A program made the translations under genes and the position numbers. The notes under the pieces were generated by a model. It was not told the origin of the DNA and did no database searches. It worked only from the letters and a program-made list of their open reading frames with translations. Below, one piece after another: positions 49,091-60,210 of a DNA stretch of 64,000 nucleotides (within the stretch, counting starts at the first letter, position 1; each line of letters opens with the position of its first letter). This stretch comes from Tritrichomonas musculus (Eukaryota > Parabasalia > Tritrichomonadida > Tritrichomonadidae), in the NCBI GenBank assembly GCA_039105265.1, contig JAPFFF010000006.1, forward strand, positions 4,588,001 through 4,652,000. The letters run 5' to 3'.

Positions 49091-49881
49091 AAGAAAATTT
49101 TATGTTCCATATTTTCCCCAGTGCCTTTGCCCCTGCAGCTAGATCTTGACTACTTCTTCCTTCTACACCTGCCGGGGCAGTAGATAAACTGAAAAACTAT
49201 GGAAAAATATAAAATTTTTCTGTATTTTTTAATATTATTTTTTTCTATTAGTCTTGGAAACAAATCTCTATATTATTTTTTTTCCAGCAAGCAACAATAA
49301 ATTTTAGAACTCATTTAAAAGTTCTGACTTATCTGTAAAGATCCAATATTTTAAATACTGGTCAAAACATATGGCGTATGCAGTTGATGATCTTCTTAAA
49401 TCTGGGTAAATGCAAAACATTTCAAATAATGTCTAAAGCATTTTTTTTTTTAACATTTTTTTTACTTTTGTTTAATCAAATCAAGTAAAAGATGCAATGA
49501 ATTACTATCGCTCTATTTCAATTATGATTAATGAAGCAGCAACAAGTTTTCATTTGGTAGTCTACTTATATAATGAAATGAACTTCTCCATTATTATCTC
49601 TTTCTAATTAACCAACTTCATCAATGTGATAGCAAAATTCCATTTGTATCCATTGCGATTTCAATTACTTTTTTATATTTTCCTTTAAAATAGTATGACA
49701 TGAAATGTCTATATTTTTCTTGATTTGCTTTTTACCAAAGTATTATTGTACAAAGTATATATATATATATATATAATCACAAGTTCGATTCATTCATGAA
49801 ATAAGTTTGTTCTATTTTTCTTTTTTAAGAATTATTCTTTGCTGTTTTTTTATCATTGGAAGTCACCCATTTAAATTTGAT

Positions 49882-50106
49882 TCATTTAAATATTTTTCTA
49901 ATTGATATTGCTTTTGTTTTTTGGAATAATTTTGTAATTCGTTCAAATGATACGTGAATTGTATCTGTTCTAAAAATTTTACACAGCACACCAATCTGCT
50001 GTCTGAAGAAAAAAGTGTTTTTAAACTCTTCGTTTTCAATTGCTATTGAAAAGTAGAATTGTTCTCTAGCTGGCTCTTTATCATGAAGGTTTGCATGATT
50101 CTTCAT
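49882..50106 (-). CDS. Unrecognised small open frame, 74 codons
   Basis: It starts at an ATG and has a more protein-like composition than the surrounding AT-rich noise (EPAREQFYFSIAIENEEFKN, FFFRQQIGVLCKIF). I recognise no family. It could be a small gene, a gene remnant or chance. Confidence 0.25.
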   Translation of the reverse strand: MKNHANLHDKEPAREQFYFSIAIENEEFKNTFFFRQQIGVLCKIFRTDTIHVSFERITKLFQKTKAISIRKIFK

Positions 50107-50388
50107 CTAAAGATGCACATAAAAATTCAATATAAAAAGTACATTTATCAAAAAATTTATTATCTCATATATTATTATAAAGATTTTTTCAATTAAACGT
50201 CTTCAATATATATTTGAATACTTTCACATCACATAACAGAGTCATATTTTCAAATGAGATAGGTAGTTAAAATACGGGAAATCATCCAATGTTGATCAAT
50301 AACGAAAAAGGAAGATTTTTAATTCATACAGCTCAAGCCTTTTCCATTCTTTTTTTATACACATGATACACATGCAACGTATGCTATA

Positions 50389-50577
50389 ATGTGTTCCAAA
50401 ATTGACCAAAATAGTTTAAAAACAAAACAATTGAAGTGTCTTAAACAAATGAACTCTGTTAATTATTGTCAATTGCCATTTGAAGTGCTAAATCATCATA
50501 AAGAAAAACTTATTAGTCAAATCCAAAATACAATTTCATGGCCCGCAAAGTTTCTTGATCCATATCCAATAGAATAA
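50389..50577 (+). CDS. Unrecognised small open frame, 62 codons
   Basis: It starts at an ATG and ends with a plausible C terminus (NYCQLPFEVLNHHKEKLISQ...WPAKFLDPYPIE). I recognise no family. It stops about 90 bp before the left end of a transposon, so it may be a truncated remnant. Confidence 0.25.
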   Translation: MCSKIDQNSLKTKQLKCLKQMNSVNYCQLPFEVLNHHKEKLISQIQNTISWPAKFLDPYPIE

Positions 50578-50665
50578 TTATGTGTGTTAAATCATAAATA
50601 AAGACTGGAATATCTTTATTAAAAAAAAGCAAATGATTTTTTTTTTTAAGATAATTTGAAGAATA

Positions 50666-52508
50666 CCCGTAGTAATATCGACGTTGCAGATTTGCGCCAT
50701 TTTTATTTTGTAATATAAAATATAAATTCTCAATTTTTTTATTCATTGAATATTTCACAGAAATGACAATAGAGGAAAAATAAAAAGAGGCGCTCAAACT
50801 TTTTGAATACCATACATAGAATTCATATCACCATTGTTCGGACAATTGGTGTCGGTTTCAAATTAAAAAAACTCAAAAGCAAGCACTACAACAGTCGCAT
50901 CTCAAGCAATATTTCAAATTTATCTCAACTACAGTTTACCCTTGTCGCAGCACATATTTCAATATCCATTAAACTCGCCTAAACTCAATCTTTGGAACAT
51001 CTTGTTCCTACATCATTCATCCAGAACGATTGTTCCTACATCAATCGCTATTTCATTACATCATTACTTATTATCTTATCCATGTCACAACTCAATCTCA
51101 CCTAAGTTTCTACCAGATATCTATATCTTAATCACACCAACCTCAGCCACTATTTAATCAGAACAAAAGCTCCCAATTCAATCACCTGTTCATTTCACTT
51201 GCATCTATCATCTCATTTATATTCATTTATATTTTTCATATCAGTTCCTACTCTCAGTCGTCATAATAAAAAATCAACTAAATTAATATTATTCTGATCA
51301 TATTCATGCGTTTTTGACTAAAAAGCTTTTTTTAATATTATTTTATGTTTTTTAATAGAAATTTGTGAGAATAAATGCTCAATTTATTGAAAAAGTTTAA
51401 ATTTAAAAGCTTATTTGGTCTAATAAGTAAAATCATATTTCTGGGGATGATTGCAATGAAATAATTCTATTTTCCTGTGTTTAGTTTTAATTAAATATAA
51501 TATTCTCTCAAATAATAATTAAAATTTTACAAAAAAGCATCATTCTATAAAATTTTTGGAGATTTGAAAAAAATGAAATAATCAAATTAATTAATAAGCT
51601 TGAGAATTAAAAAATGGATACATATTGACAATAATAGCATAAGAATTTTTGAATAATTTTTCTTTTTTTATAATTTGGGAATATTATGCTTATCAAATCA
51701 AATATTAGTGGAATTACTTAATGTTTTATACAATTATACATGATATTAAGTGATATTTATAATTTATAATAAAGTAAAATTTCCACATTGGAAGATAGAA
51801 TTTATAATCAAATAGTTTTTCTAAAAAATGGATTCGAAAGCATTGCAAAAAAATCTTAAGTAGGTATTATAAAGAAATTAATATTTGCTTTTGTCTAATT
51901 CAAAAATTTTCTTGTGAATTTTAATTCAATAATGTCAATTTCTTTAAATAGACTCCAAACTTATATAACAAATAATATATATGCTAACTAAGAATAAAAT
52001 GATAAAATAAACATTCTAAAATTTAAAGAAGTTTTTTTTTATTATATTTGTGATTTTGCCATCAGAAAAAAAAATTGAGATATTCCAAATCTGACTAGTT
52101 CATTATATAAAGCACCCAATATTAAATATAATGATATGCCAATAAACAAAATTGGAATATTTTCAAAAAAGATATTAGCGATTGAAAATTGGTGATATTT
52201 AAAAGTATCTGAATTGAATTAATCTGTTATCATTTTGCTATAAAGCATATGCTAACTAAGAAAAAAGTCATTAGCCAAAATCAGTTATATCTATCACATA
52301 TGGAGAAAAATGAAATTCTTTGATTTCGAGTAAATTATAAACGGACAAAAAATATAACCATTTTTACGAAATAATCAAAATTGAATGCTTTTTATATAAA
52401 TAAACTAATATCATTCAAAAAATAGTTTTTTTTCTTTTTAAAATTTCTGAGAATTTCAATTAAAAAAATAAAAATGGCGCAAATCTGCAACGTCGATATT
52501 ACTACGGG
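50666..52508. mobile_element. DNA transposon, 1843 bp, TA-flanked, perfect 44-bp terminal inverted repeats
   Basis: The two ends are identical over 44 bp when inverted, starting CCCGTAGTAATATCGACGTT and ending TTTTTATTTT, with TA directly outside on both sides (50664-50665, 52509-52510). The perfect match suggests a recent or constrained element. The size would fit a mariner-type element, but I find no transposase frame; a G-poor stretch lies inside at about 50860-51290. A small hairpin with arms CACCATTG/CAATTGGTG is near 50830-50852. Confidence 0.85.
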
Positions 52509-53105
52509 TAGAATTAACCCTTCCGGCTGTAGGCCGTAGTTGGGGAGTGCCGTTGTCAAATCCGTAATTTTGCCGAAACCACTCTATACAATCGCCGTAT
52601 TTTATTTGGTCGATTTTGAATAGAAATATAATTATATTATTTTTTTAAATTCTTTTGGATTCAATTAATATAATTACTTACTAGTAATTTTTTATTACAT
52701 ATTTGTAATTTTTTATACGGCTTCATTTTTGGACCAAGATGAGTAAAAAGTTGGTCCATTTTTTTGAGAGAAAAACGATCAAAATTTTCAAAATTCTTTT
52801 CATTGAATAAAATTTCATACGCACTAAAGAAGTGAAAGCAAAAAAGAGTATAATGACATTATTTTTTAATAAATAATTTATTTTATTAAGCTCTCTTTGT
52901 TTTTTTTGGTATAAAAATGTATTTTGGACCAAATAATCTAAGAAAGTGATTTAATGATGCGCGCAATCTAGTGTTTTAATTGATTAGTTGGTAATATAAG
53001 CATTTGCGCCTCGTTTGATTCATCTTTTTGAACAAGATATTTAAAAAATATTTTACATTTGCTATAAACTTAATTAGCTTAGTAATTATATAAGCAAGCC
53101 AGTAC

Positions 53106-54296
53106 AGAACGTAGGAAACTATGGCGGTTAAATACGTTAAAACAAAAAACACTCTTTTTAGGTGAATATATAAAGATTTGAAAAACAATTTCACTTGTAT
53201 ATTAATAAGTATCTTTATAAGTAAATAATTAATTAAAAGAATTTAAATTAATTACATCACGTATCATTTTAAAGACGAAATAATAAATGAAAAGTTTACA
53301 TGAAAATTCAATGCCTATCGTCAAAAAAGCATTGAAAAATAAAATAAAAAAATGAACAAAATGAAGGATTAACATATTTTACTATCTGAATATTTTCAAT
53401 TATCATTTTATTGAAAATATATTTATATAATAATGTTTCCTTTTAATGCGTAACAATTCCCAATATTCTTATTTTAGTTGTCATTTCAATTTTTTTATCA
53501 CAATATTTGATGGGACAAAATGGTATAAACAAAAAAACGTATAATTTGAGAGAAACATTGTAAAATTGACCATATCAAAATCTTTAATATATTATATTTA
53601 TTTCGGTAAGTATTTAAAAAAACTATAGTTTAATAAATCATATAAAAATAATACGCATTATTTTACTAAAGTTTTTAGGTATTGCTTTTTTATCTTAGCA
53701 ATAAATGAAGATATGATTTTTGATTCATATCATATGCAAATAGGTAAAATTTGGTACGTAAAATAGTCTTTTAACACGATAAATACGTTAAAAACAAGTA
53801 GTAAAAGATGATTGAATAGCTTTTTGAAACTGAATATTTGTTTCATCTTTTGAAGAGCAAAGCTTATAAAATAACCAAATATACAAAGATAAGAGCTTGT
53901 AAGTTAAATCATACTGCTGTTTGCTTTTTCAAATTTTGAATTTTTCTTGAGTTATGGCATAATCTGGATTGCATTCATTCGTGTTGATTCTTAGCTGTGT
54001 AAACTTCTTTAATAATACTACCGCTCGATAATAATACGCATTTTCATGCATAATTTATCGAATTTCCTTTGTTTTGATGAAAAATATTTTCATTATTTTC
54101 GCATTAAAATTATTATAAACCATTGAATTTTTAGTTTTTGGGTTAATTTTTGGATTAAAAATGTTTGATAATATCTCAAAACGTACCGTTAGAAAAAATA
54201 ATATTTTATTAAATATATTAATTAAATATATCATTAATAATAAATAAATATTCCATATATGCAAGTAGTCGGAGGTCAAATAGTTTCCTACGTTCT
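53106..54296. mobile_element. Short DNA transposon, 1191 bp, perfect 8-bp target duplication
   Basis: The ends are a perfect 17-bp inverted repeat AGAACGTAGGAAACTAT, flanked by GCCAGTAC at 53098-53105 and 54297-54304. The exact 8-bp duplication fixes the limits. The interior is AT-rich with no credible transposase. It lies inside the larger diverged inverted-repeat structure. Confidence 0.85.
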
Positions 54297-54430
54297 GCCA
54301 GTACTTCTAATATTTTAGGCAAATAATAAATACTTGCGCAAATATAAATCTTTCGAAAATGATTCTTTTTAATAAAATTTTATATTTATTATTAGCATAT
54401 GAATTTGTATTCAAATTTTTGAATACTTTT

Positions 54431-56090
54431 ATACTAAAAAAAACCCCCAACAAAACCGTTTACAATTTTTCCCCTTGTTAAAAAAGTTAATTATATTTAA
54501 AGATAGCATTTGTTTGAAAGTTTATTTTTTATGGATAAGTATAAAAAACAGAGCAATAAATCTTTTTGATAGATTATTTATTATTTATTTTCAAGGTAAA
54601 AAACAAATATACTGATTATATAATGTCAAAATTAGATTTTAAAAATGCTCTGACCAAAGTTCATTAAAGTTAATAAAGATTACATGATGATATTTTTTAT
54701 ATTTGACTAATTTCAACATTCAGAATTTCATGATCATCAATAATAAAAATTTTGCATTCATTCAACATTCACTTATTTATCTTCATAAATATGATTTTTC
54801 TACCTATATATAATAATAATATTCCAAAATAAATATGCAAATTATAGAAATTGAGAAATTGATATTAAAAATTTCCCAATATATGAATAAATTACGAATT
54901 TATATGATTATTATATTTTATATTCAAATAATTAATTGTTTTTTAGAATATTTAAAGATATCAAAAAAATATTAGTAAAGATAAATGAACTATCAAAAAA
55001 AAAACGTATATTTTATTTCGTTTTCAATACTTCACTTCATGCTATTAATGAAATGTGAGTTAAAAAAATATTCGTTTCTATAAAAATACTTAAATATTTG
55101 TTGCAAAGTAACCAATTTGGGCTACTTATCTTCAACTTTATAATCAGAAACTAGTTGGAAATGATTCGCATAAGGTTATTATTCAAGATGTTCTTATTAA
55201 ATTACATTTTTGCACTATTATTTTAATAATAAAGCAACATATTTGCCAAAATAATATTACAATAGCGTATAATGATAACATAAATAAGTTAAATATATGT
55301 ATTCATTTTTTGGCTAAATTTTTATTTCTTTTTCTCAGATTCAAAAATGATAGATATTTTAATGCTATATATTTCTCTAGTAAAATGATTTTCTTATTCA
55401 TTGATTTATGTTTTAAAGTGATCAATATTTTTATTCGTTTTAATTAATGAAATAATGGGTTATAATTTTTTATAATGAACTTTTTCCTCATTTAAAAGGT
55501 TAACAAAAATACAATTAACCATTTTATTATTTAAGATATGCTAAACATAAATATGTTAACCAGAAATGATTTTATTTTTAAATAAAATAAATCTCTGTAT
55601 TATTCTCAAATATTTGAGCAATCGGGTATGGGTAACGTGTTTTTTGATACAACAGCTCAGAATATTTGAGTCATCGGGTATGAGTAACGTGTATTATTGA
55701 AATAAACCAAAAAATATTAATATTGGTATATATACGAAATTTTATTATATTAAAATCATTAAAATAGAATTATAAAATAAAAATAAAAATAATAAATTAG
55801 ATTATATACTAATTATTGAGTAAACACTAATAATTTGATGATATTCATTATATTCTTTTAACATATTGCTATTTTATCTATTAAACCTTGTTTAATATCA
55901 TATTTAAAATATATTTATTGAAAATAAAATGGATTTACTTAATTTTTATTTTTTTAATATTAATTTCGACAAAATTAATCAAGAAATCGTATATAACGAT
56001 TGTATGAATCATATATATAACCTCAGTTTTAATATAAATGTGCACTTACATTTCCATTTTTCCACCGATTTAAAAATGTTGGGGGTTTTT
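54431..56090. mobile_element. Weak inverted-repeat pair with AAACCCCCAACA
   Basis: CTAAAAAAAACCCCCAACA near 54433-54452 pairs with TGTTGGGGGTTTTTAC near 56077-56092, with TA outside both. The C5 blocks are conspicuous in this AT-rich DNA and recall the outer element at 44104. The A tract lengths differ, so the limits are approximate. Confidence 0.35.
55611..55692. repeat. Direct duplication, 52-bp period
   Basis: TATTTGAGCAATCGGGTATG at 55611 recurs as TATTTGAGTCATCGGGTATG at 55663, each followed by GTAACGTGT with small differences. Two copies only. Confidence 0.8.
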
Positions 56091-56384
56091 ACTAAAATAT
56101 CTCAGAATATTTTGGACCAAAGAAAAAAGATTTTTTGGACCATGTAAACTTATTAAAATAGCATGTAAAGCATTCAAAAACTGGAAAATCGGTTTTTTTT
56201 GGACCAAAATGTAAAACTATTTAGACCAGGCGAATTTTTTTTAGACCAAGGCGAAATTTTGACGAAAAAAATGTAAATTTTCTATCAATTTTTTGAGAAT
56301 TTTTAGCTTGGTAGCTTTGAAAAAATAGTTCAAAAAGTTATTCAAAAAAATAAAATTTTAGAGGAAAAAAAATTTTAATTTTAA

Positions 56385-56731
56385 GGTTCTCCTTCCCTAA
56401 AAAAATGTATATTATTCAATATTGAATTAACTCATAGAATATATAATTCAATAGAGCATTTTTCGGAAAAAGTTTTGGTGAAAAATAAAAACATTTGGCC
56501 TCAACGATTAAATCTTACTTTATTCAAAATTTTATTGAATCTTTAATTCTATGATTTCTATCTGTAAAAAAACAAAATCGGTAAGATTTCATAAATATAT
56601 TTTTATTCAATCTTTTGAAATATATATCTATATAAATTTTATATTTTAATTCATTTTTAAAAACGATATTTATGTATATTTTATTTGTGAAATCTCATTG
56701 AATTTTATCTTATGAATTTGAAAGGAGAACC
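56385..56731. mobile_element. Candidate TTAA-flanked MITE, 347 bp
   Basis: The ends are an inverted GGTTCTCCTT (10 bp perfect, 11 of 12 beyond), with TTAA directly outside on both sides (56381-56384, 56732-56735). The shape is the same as the element at 25016. The ends are short, so chance is not excluded. Confidence 0.5.
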
Positions 56732-57071
56732 TTAAAGGAAAAAAAAAAAAAGAAAAAAATATATGATTTCATTTCATTTTTTTTGGGTAAAAATTTACAA
56801 AATTTTAATAAGGTCCAATGGACCAAAAAAATAGTCCGTCCAAAGGTCCAAAAATTAAGCCATAATTTTTTATTACATCAATTTACATAACTGCAAGGAC
56901 AATCATATGAAAGTGAGATTAGTTTCTTTAATAAAATGAGTTTTTGATATATATAAAGTATTCAAAGTAGTTATTCAAAAAGTTTTAACCTATCAATTTT
57001 TTATTTGAAAAAGTTACCGTTTTTTATATGCTGTAATTGCAACTCAGTGCACCGTAATTCCAAAATTCAGC

Positions 57072-57236
57072 ATGAACTATTTAAAAATAGGTAATGTCGC
57101 CGTAGTTTACAAAACTGCCGAAGGGTTAGAAAAGAATTCAATTCTTTCAAATTTAATTGATAAATATGACCTTTCATTAGGAGCTCTCTATAAAGTATGC
57201 ATTAGTTACAACGGCGAAAGTCTCAATTTACTTTGA
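57072..57236 (+). CDS. Small unrecognised open frame across the end of the 4.6 kb structure
   Basis: Fifty-four codons from an ATG have a coding-like composition (MNYLKIGNVAVVYKTAEGLE, LIDKYDLSLGALYKVCISYN). The frame is open further upstream without a start. It is probably a gene remnant. I cannot name a family. Confidence 0.25.
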   Translation: MNYLKIGNVAVVYKTAEGLEKNSILSNLIDKYDLSLGALYKVCISYNGESLNLL

Positions 57237-57741
57237 AATGAATTTTATAAAGAACATAATCTTTACAGAAAAATTGAATTTTTTTTTTTTTTCTTTTCAA
57301 ATATTTGAATATTATCTCAAAATTGACAAAACATAACATTTTAGAACTTTTTTTATCATTTCGCTTTTTTTTATCATTTTGGCTATAGTACTTTCTTTTT
57401 AAAATTGAATAAAAAATGACGTTAGAAAGATGAATTTTACGATTGAAAACAATTCAAAATATTAATCAAACAGAACCGTTATTTTCCAACCCTTTCATAT
57501 TTTTCAGAATTTTGAATTAAAACTTTTTATATCTTCATATAAATTTTTTTTATATCAGATTTATATCTCCTTTTATAATTCACATATTTTAAAAAATTAT
57601 TTAAAATATACTATAATTATAAAATAATAAATGATAATACTTTTTTTTGTTTCATAATAAGAATATTTAATAAAGATAAGAAATGAACTATTTTTATTTT
57701 GTAATTTAATTCAAAAATTGCTTAGATATTTGAATTCAAAA

Positions 57742-57751
57742 TTTTTCAAAT
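57742..57751 (+). promoter_or_regulatory. TTTTTCAAAT motif before the kinase start
   Basis: Identical to the ten bases that abut the dynein ATG. The A of TCA is at 57749, giving a leader of about 6 nt to the ATG at 57755 or 12 nt to the one at 57761. Confidence 0.35.
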
Positions 57752-57754
57752 TTG

Positions 57755-58885
57755 ATGCTTATGGATGATGAAGACCAAAGCATCAATTTAAATGGATATA
57801 AACCATTCCGCGAAATTGCAAAGACATCATCTTCACAAGTTTTTATATCGAAGTCACCAATGAACAAATTCTGTTGCTTGAAACTTATTAAACGCCCAAA
57901 CAATAGCTTAAGTGAAGCTCAGTTCTTTGCCTCTGAAGCTAACGCTCTTACAATCCTTAATCATAAATCTATTGTTCCCACACGCGACTTTTTTTATAAC
58001 GACAAATATTATGGTCTTGTCACTGAGATAAAAAAAGATGGTTCCTTACAAAGACTTCTTGAGAAACGCCATTCTCTAACCAATGAAGAAGTTCAAACAA
58101 TTCTTTATTCTATCACAACTGCTATTCAATATTGTCATGTTAGGAATGTTGCACACAGAAATATAAAACCGACTAATATTCTTATAGAGCAAGACAAATT
58201 TTTCATTGCTGATTTTGGAATTCGTCAAGTCGATGTTACAAGCCATACTTATAATACTTCCATTCCTTATCGTGCACCTGAGTTACTCGATCAGATTACA
58301 CCAGAAGTATCTGAAGATCAGGATGACTCTAACCCCGAATCTAATGATCAGGGCGATTCAAAAAAATTAACATCTGATCAAGGATCTTCTAAAATTTTAG
58401 ATACTCCTGAAGCAGCTACTGCAATAGCTGAAGCAGCCCGGGCAGCAGTAGCCGAGCAAATTGCAGCAATCAACACTGCTGTAAAATCAGATAAAACCAG
58501 GATTGATGAAAAACCAGCTGATATTTGGTCTCTTGGAGTTATAGCTTTTGAGATGATGACAGGTAAACTACCATGGACAGCGACTCAACCTACTGAATTG
58601 CTGCAGCAAATTAAACGTGGTGTTTTTACATTTCCTCCTCAAGTGCAGCCACTTGCAAGAGATTTAATATCCAAAATGCTAACAACTTCACCACAACTTC
58701 GTATTTCAAGCCATGAAGTTCTTGCGCATCCATGGCTTTCAAAGATCAAAAAAACTAATCTACGTGCTCAAACAGGAAAAAGTGTATTTAATACTGCATT
58801 CAATCATCAATCATCAGGGTCAAAAAATTTGAATATTAAATCAGCATCAAAACGAGTTATACAAGGGCGCCAAAATTTAAGATAA
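57755..58885 (+). CDS. CAMK/AMPK-like kinase-fold protein with HRN in place of HRD
   Basis: The protein has 376 residues from the ATG at 57755; the ATG at 57761 (MDDEDQSINL) is equally likely. The lysine (CCLKLI), catalytic loop HRNIKPTNILI (about 134), DFGIRQ (about 152), APELLDQ and DIWSLGVIAFEMMTGKLPW are all recognisable, but the catalytic Asp is Asn, so activity is probably lost or much reduced. The glycine loop is also poor (IAKTSSSQV). Between APE and the subdomain IX motif lies an extra stretch of about 65 residues (about 185-250): acidic and Ser/Asp-rich at first, then an Ala-rich helix (EAARAAVAEQIAAIN). The tail after residue 325 is basic. Nearest relatives would be CAMK/SNF1-type kinases. 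Confidence 0.85.
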   Translation: MLMDDEDQSINLNGYKPFREIAKTSSSQVFISKSPMNKFCCLKLIKRPNNSLSEAQFFASEANALTILNHKSIVPTRDFFYNDKYYGLVTEIKKDGSLQRLLEKRHSLTNEEVQTILYSITTAIQYCHVRNVAHRNIKPTNILIEQDKFFIADFGIRQVDVTSHTYNTSIPYRAPELLDQITPEVSEDQDDSNPESNDQGDSKKLTSDQGSSKILDTPEAATAIAEAARAAVAEQIAAINTAVKSDKTRIDEKPADIWSLGVIAFEMMTGKLPWTATQPTELLQQIKRGVFTFPPQVQPLARDLISKMLTTSPQLRISSHEVLAHPWLSKIKKTNLRAQTGKSVFNTAFNHQSSGSKNLNIKSASKRVIQGRQNLR

Positions 58886-59201
58886 GTATTTCACAATTTA
58901 TAGATATTACTTCAATTTTAATTATACAACAACAAATTTGAAAATAGGTTACTCTTTTTTATATCGGAATTAACCTTTTTCAATTACATAGTTATTTTTT
59001 CGATTATACAAGATATGCTATATTTGTATTCTATATAAATTTATTTTAATATATTAATATTTGTTAATATACAGTTTAAATAAAACATGTCTTTATACTT
59101 TTTATGATATTATCTTTATCTTCTTCTGAAACAAATTATATACATATATTATAAAAAAGTAACAATTAAATATTTTAATCTTAAAATTTCAATATCTCAT
59201 A
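58886..59201. other. AT-rich spacer between convergent genes
   Basis: The kinase-like gene and eIF6 converge here. I see no feature beyond AT-richness. Confidence 0.6.
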
Positions 59202-59942
59202 TTAAAGAATCAAATCAATTAAAGATTCATCAATATTGGCAACATCAACATTTCCAGCTGATTTATCTTCAATCTTGAAAATACGAGTCAAGTTGGCGAT
59301 CTCAAGAGCAGTTGTATCCCAGCCACAGAATAATGTCCAATCATTAACACACATTCCAGCACCAAGAAGATGCTGACCTCTGTTAACTGTTGCTGCTGTA
59401 AGTTCAACACAAAGTTGTCCTGCAAGTTCTTCAAGTTGTTCTACAGTTACCTTTGGGCAGACAACGCCACCTTTATTTGTAAATACACAATATGTTCCAA
59501 CGAGTTTTTCGTCAGCAATTGTGGCTGGAAAAGCATCAACACCAAGAACATCACCAATAATTTCAATTGTTTGAGAATCAAGTTCTGGATGATATAAAGC
59601 AACATGATCATTACAAGATATAACATTACCAAGTGCTGACAATCTTTCATCGACACGTTGAACAACAACACTGTCAGGTAAACAATCACGTAATTGCTGA
59701 AGTTCTTGGTCTGTTGTTGTTGATGGACAAAGGAGACCTTTGCTGTTACCAGCGCATAATCTTCCTAAAATTGCAGTTCCAGCAATTGATGCATGAAAAA
59801 CTGGAATATGTTCAGCTAATTTTTCTTCAAAAGTTGTGAAGAAATTTTCAGAGGTACTGAAAGGAAGAAGAGCATATGAATTTGTGATTCGAGCATAAGC
59901 ACCAATTTCTGATGAATTCTGATATTTGCAACGAGATACCAT
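59202..59942 (-). CDS. EIF6: Eukaryotic translation initiation factor 6
   Basis: The 246-residue protein has the normal eIF6 length (245). It shows the fivefold pseudosymmetric repeat pattern of the family: NSSEIGAYARITNSYALLP, VFHASIAGTAILGRLCAGNS, RLSALGNVISCNDHVALYHP, LVGTYCVFTNKGGVVCPK and GQHLLGAGMCVNDWTLFCG. eIF6/Tif6 binds the 60S ribosomal subunit in the nucleolus and cytoplasm, is needed for its biogenesis and blocks premature joining with 40S. The start is the first ATG, with an initiator-like TCATAAT placing +1 10 bases upstream. Codons look more biased than in neighbouring genes, as expected for a well-expressed housekeeping gene. Confidence 0.97.
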   Translation of the reverse strand: MVSRCKYQNSSEIGAYARITNSYALLPFSTSENFFTTFEEKLAEHIPVFHASIAGTAILGRLCAGNSKGLLCPSTTTDQELQQLRDCLPDSVVVQRVDERLSALGNVISCNDHVALYHPELDSQTIEIIGDVLGVDAFPATIADEKLVGTYCVFTNKGGVVCPKVTVEQLEELAGQLCVELTAATVNRGQHLLGAGMCVNDWTLFCGWDTTALEIANLTRIFKIEDKSAGNVDVANIDESLIDLIL

Positions 59943-59947
59943 TTTAT

Positions 59948-59954
59948 ATTATGA
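59948..59954 (-). promoter_or_regulatory. Candidate initiator (TCATAAT) of the eIF6 gene
   Basis: Minus-strand TCATAAT has the TCA-Y-W-W form of the trichomonad Inr, with +1 at 59952, a 10-nt leader. By motif and position only. Confidence 0.45.
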
Positions 59955-60210
59955 TAGAGAATTAAAGATTTTAAATTTTATGAACGACCAACATACATTA
60001 ATTCAATGTTAATTCAAAAATTCAATCAATAACGATCATATTGTCTCAAAATTTTGCGATCTTTTCACCATAAAATTTTAAATTGAATTATATTTCAAAG
60101 TTTGATCAAAGATTGAAAAGAAAAATCGATTTATTGATTCACATATTCGTTCTAATGATATATAAAAATAATTAAATGGAAATATTGGCATGCTTACTTT
60201 CCATCTCATT

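Larger units (their letters stand above)
52517..57126. mobile_element. Possible large, diverged TA-flanked element, 4.6 kb
   Basis: The left end ACCCTTCCGGC and the right end, inverted, ACCCTTCGGC have TA outside. Further inside, left 52690-52790 and right about 56810-56880 also pair inverted (TGTAAT...GGCTT.ATTTTTGGACC, then TGGTCCATT). The GGACCAAA word recurs through both arms. The arms are strongly diverged, so the call is tentative and the element would be old. It contains the 1191-bp and 347-bp insertions, and no gene is recognisable. Confidence 0.4.
48228..57754. other. 9.5 kb gene-poor region of transposon remnants and simple repeats
   Basis: No well-supported gene lies here. It holds (TA)n tracts at about 49065-49090 and 49757-49775, a fold-back near 49098-49215, two small unrecognised frames (49882-50106 and 50389-50577), a 1843-bp element (50666-52508), a possible 4.6 kb element (52517-57126) that contains an 1191-bp insertion (53106-54296) and a 347-bp unit (56385-56731), a duplicated 52-bp stretch (55611-55692) and a small frame at 57072-57236. 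Confidence 0.55.
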
